Assembly: GCA_039619475.1 (NCBI GenBank) | Contig: CM077115.1 | Span: forward strand, 299,213,756-299,277,755 | DNA length: 64,000 nt | Source: Icerya purchasi | Lineage: Eukaryota > Arthropoda > Insecta > Hemiptera > Monophlebidae | Direction: 5' to 3' | Part shown: positions 48,825 to 61,000 of the stretch, in pieces | Layout: every line of letters begins with the position of its first letter | Position numbering within the stretch: position 1 is the first letter of the stretch | Notes under the pieces: generated by a model | Told to the model about the DNA's origin: nothing | The model's database searches: none | What the model saw: the letters and a program-made list of their open reading frames with translations, nothing else | Program-made: the position numbers and the translations under genes

Positions 48825-49078
48825 CGGCTCTTTAGTACTCGAAAGGGGACAAGCTTCCTTCACCCTCGGGTCTAGTTTTTCTATAATTCTTATAGAAGAG
48901 TAAACTTTCTCATTGGCTACTCCGTTCGACAAAATTTTTTCGTTACCTTTTTTCATTACATTTTCGTTGCATATTTCGTTACATAAAATTGTGACAATTT
49001 TTTTGGACAAATTTCGTGACAGGATACTTTTCCTGATAACTTCTGGCGTAAAAATGGCGTAGCCATTAATATGTGAAG
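48821..49078. other. Short intergenic spacer
   Basis: No feature recognised between the AT tract and the SINE. Confidence 0.5.
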
Positions 49079-49350
49079 TAGCGCGGTAGACTAGTGGTTA
49101 AAGAGCTTGGCTACCAAACTAGAGGTCACGGGTTCGAGACTGGTCTCGTTCCGGATCGAAGTCGCTCCCAGGTTTACACCGAGCCTGAAATAATTTGGTA
49201 CCAGAGAAATCTGAGAAGGTAAAGGCGGCCGAGAAAAAGGAACTAGCCCCTCCCACACTCTCACTAGTGCCGTTGAACTTTGTACATTGTAAACCTAAAC
49301 ATCACAATCCATGATATCTTATCGAGGATATGGGACTCACCTTACTTTTA
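49079..49350 (+). mobile_element. tRNA-derived SINE
   Basis: The head is tRNA-like: A box TAGACTAGTGG at 49,087-49,097 (one mismatch) and a perfect B box, GGTTCGAGAC, at 49,131-49,140. A body follows of about 210 bp containing GGTTTACACCGAGCCTGAAA and ATATCTTATCGAGGATATGG, and an end next to a (TA)n. Such SINEs are transcribed by Pol III and mobilised by a LINE. The head lacks good tRNA acceptor and anticodon stems, so it is not a functional tRNA gene. Only one copy is present in the window; the partner LINE is unknown. Confidence 0.75.
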
Positions 49351-49700
49351 TATATATATATATTGCCACGAGGACATAGGTGAACTTCTATAATATATTT
49401 ATAGGAGTTTAAGTTTACGTTATTCTTCAAAAGAAACAAACTTACGGCTGGTTCTTAAAAAAATAGTGATTTACGTAGCAACAATTGATTTCAAAATATT
49501 GCGTATTTCATAAACCATTCTAAAAGCATTTTTTTTTTCATATTATTCCCGATGCAAAAATAACATCATTTATGATCAATAATTACTGGGAAGTTGTAAA
49601 TTAAATACGCGCGCGAGATATATGCTATTTTATAGAAGTTAGCACAACTGCGTGTCACATCTGTGTCAAATTTCAAGTCATTAGCTTTTTTCTGCAGCTG
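49351..49700. other. Intergenic spacer
   Basis: Starts with a short (TA)n. No gene seen. Confidence 0.45.
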
Positions 49701-51390
49701 CCCAAGTTATTTGTTATGGAAAGCAGCACATCGACTTCAGAGACCAGTAGAACGTATTCCTCCAATTAAGGGTGAGACTGGAAACTGTTAAAAAAAAGAA
49801 GATGAGAAAGCTGAGCTCTTCGCCAGACACCTTTCGGGAACATCCGGATGAATATTTCCGTCTAACATTATACCAAGAATAACACGGTTACCAGAGGAAC
49901 AGTTTAAGTTACTCTCGTCTCACGAGGTTGCAGTAGAAATCGATACAAACATAAATCGTAAGAAATCACCCGGAATTGACGACATTTCTCCGGGAGTACT
50001 ATGTGAGCTGTCACCTGAAGGAATAGTACTATTAACATAGTTGTTCAATGCCTGCCTTCGTCTTCAGTACATATACCGGAAAGTTTCAAGACAGCTCATA
50101 TAATTACGCTAAAGAAATCGAATAAGCCGGAAGAGAAAGTGCAGTCATATAGGTCCCTCTGTGTGCTACCTATAATTTCGAAATTATTTGGAAAGTTATT
50201 CTTGAAGAGACTTTAACCATTTGCGGACGAATACATTCTGCAATTCAACAGGTGCATCGACTATAGTCAATAATTAGCAACGCCTTAGAAGAAAAGAAAG
50301 ACTATTCGGTAGTATGCTTAGATGTAGCCAAAGCTTTCGATCGAGTGTGACACGAGGGGCTCGTCTCCAAGCTTAACACTTACTTTTCAGATAATTACGT
50401 CGAGCATACCTATCAGATAGAAAGTTTTTAGGCGGGTCACAAGGAGGCAAAATCAAACTTCTACGGGATACAGGCGAGCGTGCCTCAAGGGAGCGTACTC
50501 GGGCCTTTACTCTACTTTTTGTTCACGTCAAATGTACCAAAAAATGAAGGCACCTCATTCGCGATGTGCACAGTTGATGCGGCAATTGTTGCGGTCGGTA
50601 ATGCGCAAATTGAAGCGAACCTAATTTTGTAACGAAAATCAAACTTAACGAAACGAAATCAGTTCACATTACGTTTGGCTTGCGTCCAATAGATATGCAT
50701 CTTTTGCTGTCTACATAAACAGTAAGCTTGTGCCAATATCTGCATCAGCTAAAAATATTTAGGAATGCACCATCTAGGTGCAAGATTAACTTGGCAGACA
50801 CATGTTAAAACTAAGAGTGACCAGATTACCGCCAGAATTCGACAGCTCTGCTGGTTAGTAGGACGACATTCAAATCTGAGTCTATACCGTAAGAGTCTTA
50901 TTGATCGGACGATCATTAAGCCCATCTGGACATGTGGTTTGCAGTTGTGTGAGGATGTTCTGCACCATGCAACCGTGTCATCATCCAAAAGTCGTCGCAG
51001 AATAAAATTATACGGCTGATAACTGGAGCGAGATGGTTTCAGTTGCAAGTCACGATTTACATCGGGACTTACATCGGGACTTGCAGCTGAAGAAGTTGGA
51101 CGACGTCAATACATGAATCTACACTTATGCATGAACAGTGTGTGCGCAAGTCCATGGAAATACAGAAGCGCAGTAATTGCTGAATGCTGCATAAAACGTA
51201 GGCTTAAGCGTTTAAAGCCACGTGATTTATTAATTTCATGATTATGGAACACTTAAATAATTTAATAGAGCGTACTGGCGGGCCACGTTCCTTCGACGAG
51301 TAATTTGTTTTAAAAAAGAATTATCCTCATTACTTATTTAAGATTATTCTTAAGGCTGTATTATAATTTAATAATGAAAAAGAAAAAGAA
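49701..51390 (+). pseudogene. Jockey-clade LINE: reverse transcriptase relic
   Basis: Plus-strand reading across frames gives LWKAAHRLQRPVERIPPIKG, DEKAELFARHLSG, KKSPGIDDISPGVLCELSP, KTAHIITLKKSNKPEE, SYRSLCVLPIISKLFGKLF, VVCLDVAKAFDRV, VPQGSVLGPLLYFL and a thumb with WLVGRHSNLSLYRKS, IIKPIWTCGLQL and RLITGARW. This order is typical for the Jockey clade. The catalytic [FY]ADD box is replaced by TVDA (50,570-50,581), and many stops and frameshifts are present. The endonuclease is missing. The 3' end is a short A-rich UTR at about 51,370-51,390. Confidence 0.85.
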
Positions 51391-51440
51391 AAAAATCTGC
51401 CCAAGTAACTCGTGTTTTAGTTTGTGTGGCGATTTTTACA

Positions 51441-52205
51441 ATGGAAAATATTACTGAACAAAGAGTGGTTTGAATTTTTGCGTTGCCAACAAAATTTCTT
51501 GTGCGAAAGCGTTGAAAATTTTTCCGAAAGCCTATGGGAACAGTCAGTTCAAAAAAGACCGTATAATTGTTGAATGAGGTAGCCGAGAAAGTTGGAATTT
51601 CATAAGATACATTACGATCGATATTTTGCGTGTGCCAATTATGACATGTCCCTAATGATCTTGCTTCTTTGAAGAAAGAGCGCCGCAAAACGGTAGCGGA
51701 ACTGATGCTTTTCCAAGCAAATAAGAAGATCCCACATTCATTCAACGAATAGCCGTGGGTCTATGTATTTGATTTCGAAACCAGCCAACAACCATCGGAG
51801 CGGCGCTTTGAAGATGAACTGAAACTAAAAAAAAAAAAAAAAACACGACAAAGCCACTCTAAAATCAAATCCTCGGTCGCTATTTTTTTTTGATCATCGT
51901 GACGTGGTTCACTGTATGAATTTCTTGCGGACGGTCAAATCGTCAACGGAGAATATTACTTAGGCGCTACGTTTACGCGAGACCATTTGTAAGAAACGGC
52001 CTGATTTATGAAAAAATCTATCGTGGATTCTTTACAAAGATAATATGCCATCGCGCACATGAATACACTCGTATGCGAGTTTTTGGCGAAAAATAAACGA
52101 TCATGCACCGTATATGCTAGATATGGAACCATGCGACACATTTTTATTCTTGCCACATCGTGCCAAGTGCATGAAAGATTAAGCACTGTTGGCATGCTGT
52201 TGTAT
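51441..52205 (+). pseudogene. mariner-family transposase relic
   Basis: The relic starts MENITEQRVV and continues in broken frames with FRKPMGTVSSKKTV, LNEVAEKVGIS, PWVYVFDFETSQQPSE, FLADGQIVNGEYYLGA and VCEFLAKNK. These match the N-terminal helix-turn-helix and the catalytic region of mariner transposases. The GDETWVY box that supplies the first catalytic Asp reads E-stop-PWVY, and much of the region between the second and third Asp is lost. It is inactive. It begins about 50 bp after the jockey relic; no terminal inverted repeats were recognised. Confidence 0.8.
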
Positions 52206-53654
52206 CGGTTTTAGCCTTTTTTTTTTTTGAACATTTGGCCTAAAATCTGCGTTTTATTTACAATTTCGCAATAATTATTGACCATTAGATATATACACTT
52301 ACGTATTTACTTTTTGTGTTTTTTCCCTCCTATTATCATTACTTATTCAACACTGTTAACTTCTAATAACATTTAATTTCCAGTCCTATAAAAAAAAAAA
52401 AAAAAATGTCAATAACGCAAAATATACAAGAGCGTAAATTATAAATTTTGATTTATACTATTACAATCTTAGTTAAATCTTTATTTGATCTTTCCGCAAT
52501 CGTAGCGCTGAAAACCAGCGTACTTGTTAGATGGGGGGGTTTTAAAAAGCTAATGACAGTTCGTTTTCATTTCTTTTACCGAATATTCTTGTTTTTTGTT
52601 GTTTCAACTCTTTGGAGAAAACTGTTAAAATGCAATTAACATCTCTACAAAACTGCACATCAGTGTTACTTTGCTTTTTCTTTTAATTTTTTACTTTTTC
52701 CATTTTATTTCGTTTTTGAAGTACAAATATTTAAATTCTTCCGCTATCTCTCCCGATAATCGTTTTATGAATTTTTTCTGTTCATTTTAACCGTTCGTCG
52801 TAAATCGCAGGTGGTCTTAAATATCGTGTCCCTTCTACTTCCGGAATTGAATTAAGTGAAATTACATCGAAATAGAGACGGTAATTATTATTTTTGTAAG
52901 AACTTCAAGACGTATTTTTCGGTAAACGTTGGCAAAAAATTATTTAAAGTTTAAGATATTAACTCGAAACTACGAAAAAGCTACGAAAAATGCTACGAAA
53001 AATGCTACGAAAGAGCTACGAAGAAGCTACGAAAAAAGCTACGAAAAATCTACGAAAAAGCTATACGAAAAAAAAATACAAAGTTCCGTTTATGTAAGTT
53101 CAAAATTGCTTCGGTTAAAGTTTGTAAGGTTTACCGCTTTCGAATAAAGAAAGGAATAAAAGTTCGTTTCATAATACATTATAAACTACAAATCTTTCCT
53201 TGTAAAGTAGCTCTCTCTACCAGTCTACATCTTTCGTTTCTAGTATTCTCTGGACGTTTCATTATTTCTTTTGTCCCCACATCACATTTTCGCTTTTCTC
53301 TTTGCTCATCTGTTTATTAACCTTTGTATGATTCCTTTACTAGTGATTCTAATCTTCTCTTTGAATGCTAGCTTTTTCCGCTGAACGTTCTCTCTTTTGT
53401 CATCTATTTCTAAAGCCATCCTTTATAAACTCCCCGCATATATGTTTTTCCTCTTATTATTTTTCCGATATTTATTACGCGTACATTAAAGTCGTCGTCT
53501 CGTTTCTCAGTTTTTGGTTTTTTAATAATGTCCTTTTTTTTTTTTTTTTTGTTGGTGGGGGGATTTAAATTGTAAATGAAATAGGCGAAAAAATAAACAT
53601 AAATAATCACAACTTTCTATGTTATACTCATGGGTTCTTTTTTTTTTTTTTTTA
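52206..53654. other. AT-rich intergenic DNA with a minisatellite
   Basis: A minisatellite lies at 52,967-53,066 and long T-runs at 53,535-53,550 and 53,637-53,654. No gene seen. Confidence 0.45.
52967..53066. repeat. GCTACGAAAAA minisatellite
   Basis: About nine imperfect 11-12-bp units (CTACGAAAAAG / CTACGAAAAATG). If translated it gives a Thr/Lys/Tyr-rich repeat, but it is not part of a real gene. Confidence 0.95.
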
Positions 53655-54044
53655 CATCCCTCTCTTCGACGTTCTGATTTTGTTTCCGTTGTTCTTATAT
53701 GTTTTAGCCATTCTCTGCTACCTTTCTCCAGATTCCGCTTTTCCTTCATTTCCTTCCCACACTGGCCTCTCCATTCTAATGATGCAGCTTCATCTCTGTT
53801 TTGCTTGGTATTCTTATTTGTTGATGCTTGGGCGTCCTACTCCTTATTGCGCTTCTTATTATTTATCTTTTCCTTCTCTAACTCATTATTCCTTCTATTT
53901 GTTCCTTTTGCTCAAATATTCTCCTGATCGGATTAAAATATAACCGACTTCTTTCCTTTCTATTTGTTTCTCGGTGGCTGTCCTTGGTTGATGAGCCCCC
54001 AGGAGAAAAACGCAAAAAAAAAAAACAACAACAAAAAAAAAACA
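53655..54044 (+). pseudogene. LINE family B, copy 2: C-terminal tail
   Basis: The frames read SLRRSDFVSVVLICFSHSLL, then LGRPTPYCASYYLSFPS and PDRIKI-stop at 53,943. This matches 56,300-56,674 and the family A tails, without the RNase H region. The UTR TTGATGAGCCCCCAGGAGAA precedes an A-rich tail interrupted by CAACAAC (54,015-54,044). It is a 5'-truncated copy. Confidence 0.75.
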
Positions 54045-55449
54045 GCAGGTAAAATGCTAGTCAAATGTTAAAAGTCAACTCAGACACAACTATTTACTGG
54101 TCGAAAAATTATTAAATAGAACGTAACATTAATTAGATTACCGACCGGGAAATAACCGAGAAAGAATATTGCAAAAAGGGGGGAATGCCGAGTGAACGAC
54201 TGACGCGCAAAAATTTCACACACCAAAAGGCAGCTAGCCGGTACTTTTTTGTTTTCCCAGACAGATTTTTAAATTTACGGGAAAAAAAAGAAAGAAAAAA
54301 AAAAGGTAAAATTATCTTTTCTAATGAACTAATTTTTTACACGTCTCTTCTACGCTGGCTATTTTTATTCGAGCTTTATTAACTTCTGTGAGGATAAATT
54401 AATAATTGAACTATTTTAGCGATGCAGGAATATTCTATTCCTATTTTGTTCTCTAGTTCATAATTTTGTACCAATTTTATCGCTCATTTATTTATTATTA
54501 TAAATAATAAATTCATCGTTCGTGTTGACTGCTGAGAGAAATTTCGTTCATTAGTTCTCTCTTTACGCTCTGCTGTACTGTAAACGAACGAATTTAAAAA
54601 AAAGGAAATCTGAAATCGCAATAATCTATAATAGAAATACAAATAATATGAACATATTGCAAACTATTCAGAGTTGGCAATTAGGTAATTTTCTTTATTC
54701 GCATCATACTTTCATCTTAACGGAAGTATAGATTGACGCACATTCTAATAATTAACCACTTAATTACATTAAAACCGATACTTTTATGAGATTTCAATGT
54801 ACGATCAACAACTCGAACAACGTAATCTATAGTGTGAAAAGAGCCAAACAGTTGGAAAAATTTCTATTTTCCGATGGTCTATATAGATATGTAATCCCCG
54901 TGAAATCGATACTTTTAACAAGTTTGGCGAAAGTTGATAATTGAAACAATTAGAACATGAAACATATAAGAATGCTGCTTTCTTCGGTGACTTAACAGTA
55001 TGTCCAGAGCTTGTAACAGATGAAGGTACTAAATTACGGAAATACGCTATTTGAACTGTTTCAAAAATTAAAAAAACAACTGAAAAAACTCGTCTTTGAA
55101 AATTAAATTATACAATTTACGGCTGTAATAAAATTATTAATTCATAATTCATTTGAACGAAAAAAAGAAAGTACTTGATAATTTTTATCGGAATGAAAGA
55201 TTAGAGAGCTCAAAAAAGATACTTAAAAAATCACAAAAAGAGGACAACATAAAAGTAAAACCAATTACACAGCGCAATCACTAAGGAATTAAAATTAGGA
55301 GAGCAGGTTTCGGTCGCCTTATTCTGGTTTACAATCGATTGCAACATTGTGGTTTAGATGGCAGTTGTTTAGAGTAATGTATTTTCTATTTCGTCTATTT
55401 ATACATTTTTATTTTATTTTAATTTATTTTATCTATTTATTTTATTTAT
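54045..55449. other. AT-rich intergenic DNA
   Basis: No gene, RNA or repeat pair recognised. Confidence 0.45.
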
Positions 55450-56770
55450 ATATTTGGAAATAAGAAGGTTAGTTCATCTGTTCATCCGAACTTATTTGGG
55501 TTATCGCTCTCTCATCAAATGTTTTGCCAGTTCTTCGTTAAATATCAGTGTACCTCTTATATTTTTATCCTTCGCCACTGGTGTTTTTCCTCCAATAAAA
55601 TTCCTATACTATCTCATATATCTATTTGCCTTTCTAAATTTTCCCCTTTTGTCATTTCACATCACAAGCTTCATTTCTTACGTCTATTCCAAATTGTTAA
55701 AGCCACCAAATATCATCTTCATGCCACATGCTTCCTTAAATCCTCTCTCATATCGTCAGTGTGGAATTTATTAATATAATAAATTTTCTATGATCACTCT
55801 TTAATTTTTACTGACGGATCGAAGAGCCCGAGCGGAGTTGGGGCGTCATTCTTGTGCCCTCAGTTCACTCGATCGCAGTTCTTCAGACTTCCGTCCTTTT
55901 GTTTTGTCTTTACTGCGGAATCTGTTGCCATCTTACAAGCCATTATTTATATTTCCTCTTCTGCAAGTCCTCCCAAATTCCTTATTGTTTCTGACTCTTT
56001 AAATGGTTTTCTGGCGCTATCTCCACCTTCCCTTTCTCCTTCCACTGATGCTATTATCCTATCTATTCGTTCTCTTCTCTCCTTGATCTCTATCCTCATC
56101 GACGTCTACCCAGATTAACTTTCTTTGGATTCCCGGATTTTCAGGCATCGATGGAAATCTTGCTAAAGCTGCTACTTCCAATGGAAATTTTATTAATAGA
56201 GTTCCAGCAGCACACTATATTCTTCTTCCAACTAAATCCTGCCATCTTAGGCACTCTGTTTATGTTTGTTTTTTCGCTAATCCTAATTCCTTTTATCTCT
56301 TGATTAATCATGTTCCTCCTTCTTGTCCTTGGTTCTATGATTTTTCCAGTTTGCGTCGGTCCATAATTGTTAAATTATCTCGCCTCCGTTTCTCGCATAG
56401 TCTTCTTCCTTCTTCTCTAAATCGCTTTTCCTTGGCTGCATCTTCTTTTTGTTCATTGAATCCTGAAGGTTCCCAGCATGTTTGTGATGCGAATCACGTG
56501 TTCTCCGAGTGTTCTGGTTTATCTCGCGAGCGTCAGTTACTTTATTATCATCTTTTAAAGCTTGGTCTTCCTGCTCCTTTCAACTGCTCTTATGTTCTTT
56601 CTCTACCTATTGTCTCAGTTGTTCCTATTCTAGGGGTGTTCCTTGATTCAATTGTCGACAAAATAAAAATATAATTTCTATTCTATTCCATGCATCTATT
56701 CCATTTTTGTTGGGCTAATGCTCTCTGGTAGCAAACCCAAGAGCGGTAAAAAAAAAAGAAAAAAGAAGCT
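55450..56770 (+). pseudogene. LINE family B, copy 3: RT thumb, RNase H, C-terminal tail
   Basis: The longest copy in the window. The upstream frame keeps RT-thumb remnants (LIRTYLGYRSLIKCFASSS-like reading near 55,460-55,540). RNase H is well marked: IFTDGSKSPSGVGASF (55,810-55,857, first Asp), FTAESVAILQAI (Glu) and LIVSDSLNGF (Asp). The C-terminal frame (56,300-56,674) reads SLRRSIIVKLSRLRFSHSLL and then HVCDANHVFSECSGL, ending VDKIKI-stop. Poly(A) starts at 56,748. Frameshifts occur between the three parts. Order and RNase H position fit R1/LOA/I-type LINEs. Confidence 0.8.
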
Positions 56771-56809
56771 TAGTTTCTGTTTAGAGAACATTTGTGTTGA
56801 AAGTGTGGC

Positions 56810-58015
56810 CAAATGGTTTAATTACCGCACCAAAAAAGAAAAAAAGAAAAAAGTAAGGAAACTAAAGATAAAATATCACGAAGAACTGCGGTCATCAAAA
56901 CACGAAAAATGGAAAGAACTGATTATCTGCTCTTTAAAATCCATGGCGAATCGCATAAAATATGTATGAGAAAAGCTAAAAGAATAGACACGCCCGCTTT
57001 TAGTATAAGGGAGTTTGTGTATCATGTAGGCGATAAGTACTGAGAAACGCTAACAAATAATTATTGGCGATTTACTTCCGAAACCGAGTTTAAATTACTG
57101 CCGTCTGTTTTCTAATTGGGTGAAAAAGTATTAACTTATACCACGTAAAAGCTGAACAACCCCGGAAATGGACTCGATCAAATTTCTAATGAAACGGATA
57201 GGATCGTTCATAAACCAGATGAAAACGCGGCTAAACTTATCCACTAAAAATGTTTTTTCTTTCGAACCAGTCACAACGAAGAACTAAAATAACAAATCTA
57301 GGAAAGATTTAAAAAGTTTTTCCGGGTTCACGTGTATAATGCCATTCTCGGTTTCATGTAAAATACTATAATATGAAAAAATCAAAAAACTTTCTCGATT
57401 CGAAAGTCAAAGAAAAAGCGGTCTTAAGCGAAAATCAGTTTGAATATCTCAAATCGATTACATTTGCAGTAAAAATATATTAAACAGTTATATCGAAGAA
57501 TAAATAAAAGAGAAATCTGACGAAGCTTATAATACATCAATCAGTTTTGATAAATCCGTTCCGTACGTTCGAGTAAAAGTCGATAAAATCTTAAAAATCC
57601 GGTGAAATAGAAGAACCAGTTTAAATTAGTTTAAACCAATTTACTTAATCGAGATAAAGTATTTTACAGCAAACATATCGACTCCGAAGTACCACAAGAA
57701 TTAGTTTTTTTTTTTTTTTTTTGTTTAGATACTCTTCAATATAGCGATCAGTGAAGTTCGCAATAAACAATTCAATCAACATTGTGCGGACGATATAACG
57801 TAAATCTCCGGAATTAATAAAAAGGAAGACGTACATGAAATAAATGAAATGGTAAAAAAAAAAAAAAAAAAAAAAGTTGAGCAGATACATACAGCATCTC
57901 TGGGTTCAGAATTTAACATAAATTGTAAATCAAATCTCACTTTAGTAGCAAGCAGAGAACCGGATAGATAAGAAATGATACGTCGCACTGAACAGAATTT
58001 ATTCGTAAATAAAAT
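56810..58015 (+). pseudogene. R1-like LINE: reverse transcriptase relic
   Basis: The relic begins directly after the poly(A) of the preceding LINE. Plus-strand readings across frames give KWFNYRTKKEKKKKVRKLK, HEELRSSKHEKWKELI, then NNPGNGLDQISNE, VLSENQF, NSYIEE, EVPQELV and the catalytic remnant QHCADDIT (codons 57,777-57,800), followed by KKEDVHEINEMVKK. Frames break many times, and long A and T runs have grown inside. The motif order is that of the pre-RT and RT region of R1-like elements. 3' end unclear near 58,015. Confidence 0.6.
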
Positions 58016-61000
58016 GAAAAAAAAATAAAAACTGTAAGTGAAATAAACTATTTGGCATTTATTAATTGTTAGAAATTTAAATTTCCGTAAGTACGCCCGG
58101 AATAAGTAATAGACAAGATTAAAAAAATACATTTTAAATTAAAATTATTGTATTCAAATATACGTTTGGCTTCAAATGCAGACTAACACTTTAGGCTAAA
58201 CCGAATATTTTGCTTAACCGTGCATTGTCAACATTGAATTTTATATGCCATTGCCAACCATACGTCTCTGTGTGACGTATATGCGATTAGAATTTAAATT
58301 CTAATGGATTAGCGTATCTTTATGAATATTTGTCATTCTGAAATTTACATAGCATCGTCTAGATTTTGTTTTTTAAATTAAATATTGAACAAAATGATTG
58401 TAAAAATTTTTGTATTCTGCGTGTTAAGACACATAAATAATATACATTTTGTTGTTAAAAAGTGCAAAAGCTTTTCAGATAAATTTTAAAATGTAAAGCT
58501 CTTAAAAAAGTAATAAATTCCTTTAAACCATGTTTCTAAATCCATAATAAAAGTAATTTTTTAATAAATATATATATATATATAGTATATCTACGAACGG
58601 AATGGATATAAAGGAGGTGCAAGTATTACAAACATGACGCAGTAGGTATATGCAAAGATAACAATTCTTCTAATACCTTCTAAACCAGTAATCAAATACT
58701 ACTATTCACGGCTTTATTATATATTTTTTATGATTATTATTACTATTGTTATTCGATAACATTAAAAATTTTCTTCATAACATGGTGCACAAATTTTACG
58801 ATGGTGATCACCACAGACAGATTTTTAACAATTAGACATTTTCGACATTCGCTACTTTCTGTAATGACAATAGGTATAATATTGCCTGCTCGACGATTCA
58901 GTCTTCTGCACTAACCGAGCTTCTATTTCTAGAATTTTCAAGCACTTTTGAAGGATTACCTTCAGTTCATTCGGTGTATTTGTAATTTTAATCGTTTTTG
59001 TAACCATCATGGATTACATGAATTTGGTGAACAAGGCTGAGAGTATAAAGTTAGAAGTAGAGTTTTTCTCGAAAAAGTTATGTAAACGTACGAAATAACT
59101 ACTAACAGCAATTTTATTTGGCATATTATAAAAAAAAAAAAAAAAAAAAAAACTAACGGCCATTTTCTCATCGCTCGTCCACAATTGATCAAAGTTGATC
59201 ATCGACAACTCCTTCGGTCGCCATTATAATTTAGTATAATCTCCGGCTTTTCCCGTTTGAAGCGTTGATGTGTAACGTCGACAAACGCGGAACTATTTTA
59301 TCCGTTCGACGTAGTAAAAATTAACCTAGAACGCCAACAACAAGGCGTGCTAACATTTACAGCGAATGCCAACAATACGCTTCTGAGGAGGCGTGGTGAT
59401 TTTTGCAAATAAAATAATTACCAACGGAACACAAACATAAACTGCTTCCTTCACACACACTTAACACACAGACCGATTACAAACGGCGCATATGAACGAC
59501 AAGAACGATATGGCGACATTTGGCGATTAATAACGATGCTCTTATGGTTGGAAATGCAGGGTTAATAGTACATCTCCCAGTTTTACGAGGAAAACAATAA
59601 CATACTTGAATTACAAACATCAACAGGATCGGGTTATCGCGCAATTATTTTTACGTCATAGTTACGGCCGGAATTTTACCTATGGATTTTTCAAAAAAGT
59701 CAACGACATCAAAACTATCAAGTAGAGTATAAAACTTTGATTAAAAATAGGCACTGCAGTCATCGCAAAAAGTTAAAAAATGAAAAACACTTCTATACGT
59801 ACTATATTGCCTAATTTTTAACTGGAGTACACTTGGAACGTTTTCAATGATTCGGATATTTGCACGGTGACGGGGCATTTCAGTTTTGAATACGAATAAC
59901 TCGAAAACAATAAAGAAACCAGTAACGAAAATAGATAAGACCTTTTCCATTTGATTAATTTCGTTGACTATTGAATAAGGAAAGCTACGGCGATTAAATC
60001 ATAGCGGCGCCGGAAAGGTGGAGCTTAAAAGAATGGCGTATTTTCTGACGCGCCTGGACAACTCGTGTTTGGGGCAGGCAGCGTCAAATGGCCGCGCTAC
60101 TCCAAAAGATGCAACAAATGCGTTGAAGCGGCGCCGGCTTTTCGAGTTTGCCTTTGTACGCTGATGGAAACCGGTCGACAGGTGCATTGTGTGCCGAATT
60201 TCGAAGAGAACGCGTCCTCGTTCCAATAATAAAAAGTGTCGTACGGTCGACGTACTGAAAATAATGGTCAGCTGCTGTTGGAGAAATTTCAATTTCATTT
60301 ATGCAACCGACTGATGTCATACTTTAACGTGACAGTACTGTAATAAAGTTGTTATCGTAACATCTCATTCTCGTTAAATGGAAAAATGCATGAGCATTGT
60401 TTCGGCGGTTTAGCCTTTTTTCCTTTTTCTCAACCGAGACCTACATTTCGCAGCCCTTCGTTGCTATTGCCATTCCAGTTTTCTACTACTTTCTGCTGTG
60501 CCGAACTTCTCCTTTCTTTTTTCCCTTCTTTTTTGACATATTTTAAAAAGTCACCGATGCGGCGTTCCTGCGATACAACTTGGTTATGCCGTCGGACGTT
60601 TGACAATACGAAAGTTGCCTATAACAAAAGTCTTCGAAAACTTTTATTTGTGGAATAAAGGCGCAAGTCTAAAGCAGGCGATACAGTCCCAAGACGCTAT
60701 TTTTCATCGCACGAACTTGTAATATCACAATTTTTAGATTACCTTCCTAAACGTCCGTTTTATCTGAACACCTTATCTACACATTCGTAGCGTAAAGTCG
60801 CACAGATATCGCACGCGATTTGTCTCACTGCGCGTCAATGCAGCGTGTGATTTTAAAATCAGTGTAACGGTATTATATATATATATATATATATTTATCA
60901 AACGTACCGAAAACAGAAAACTAGAAAAAAATAAAGTGTCATTTTCATTATATAACGATGGGCAAGTTGATTAACGTGTTCAGTTTCGGTCAAACGCGAC

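Noticed and set aside
48648..49010. 120-aa minus-strand frame with an Ile-Tyr repeat
   Set aside because: The repeat is a translated AT microsatellite; the rest is antisense to an RTE tail.
51368..51745. 125-aa minus-strand frame
   Set aside because: It is the antisense shadow of the mariner transposase relic.
59999..60320. Minus-strand 99-aa frame in a GC-richer patch
   Set aside because: No domain, and two overlapping frames are open equally well; composition alone explains the length.
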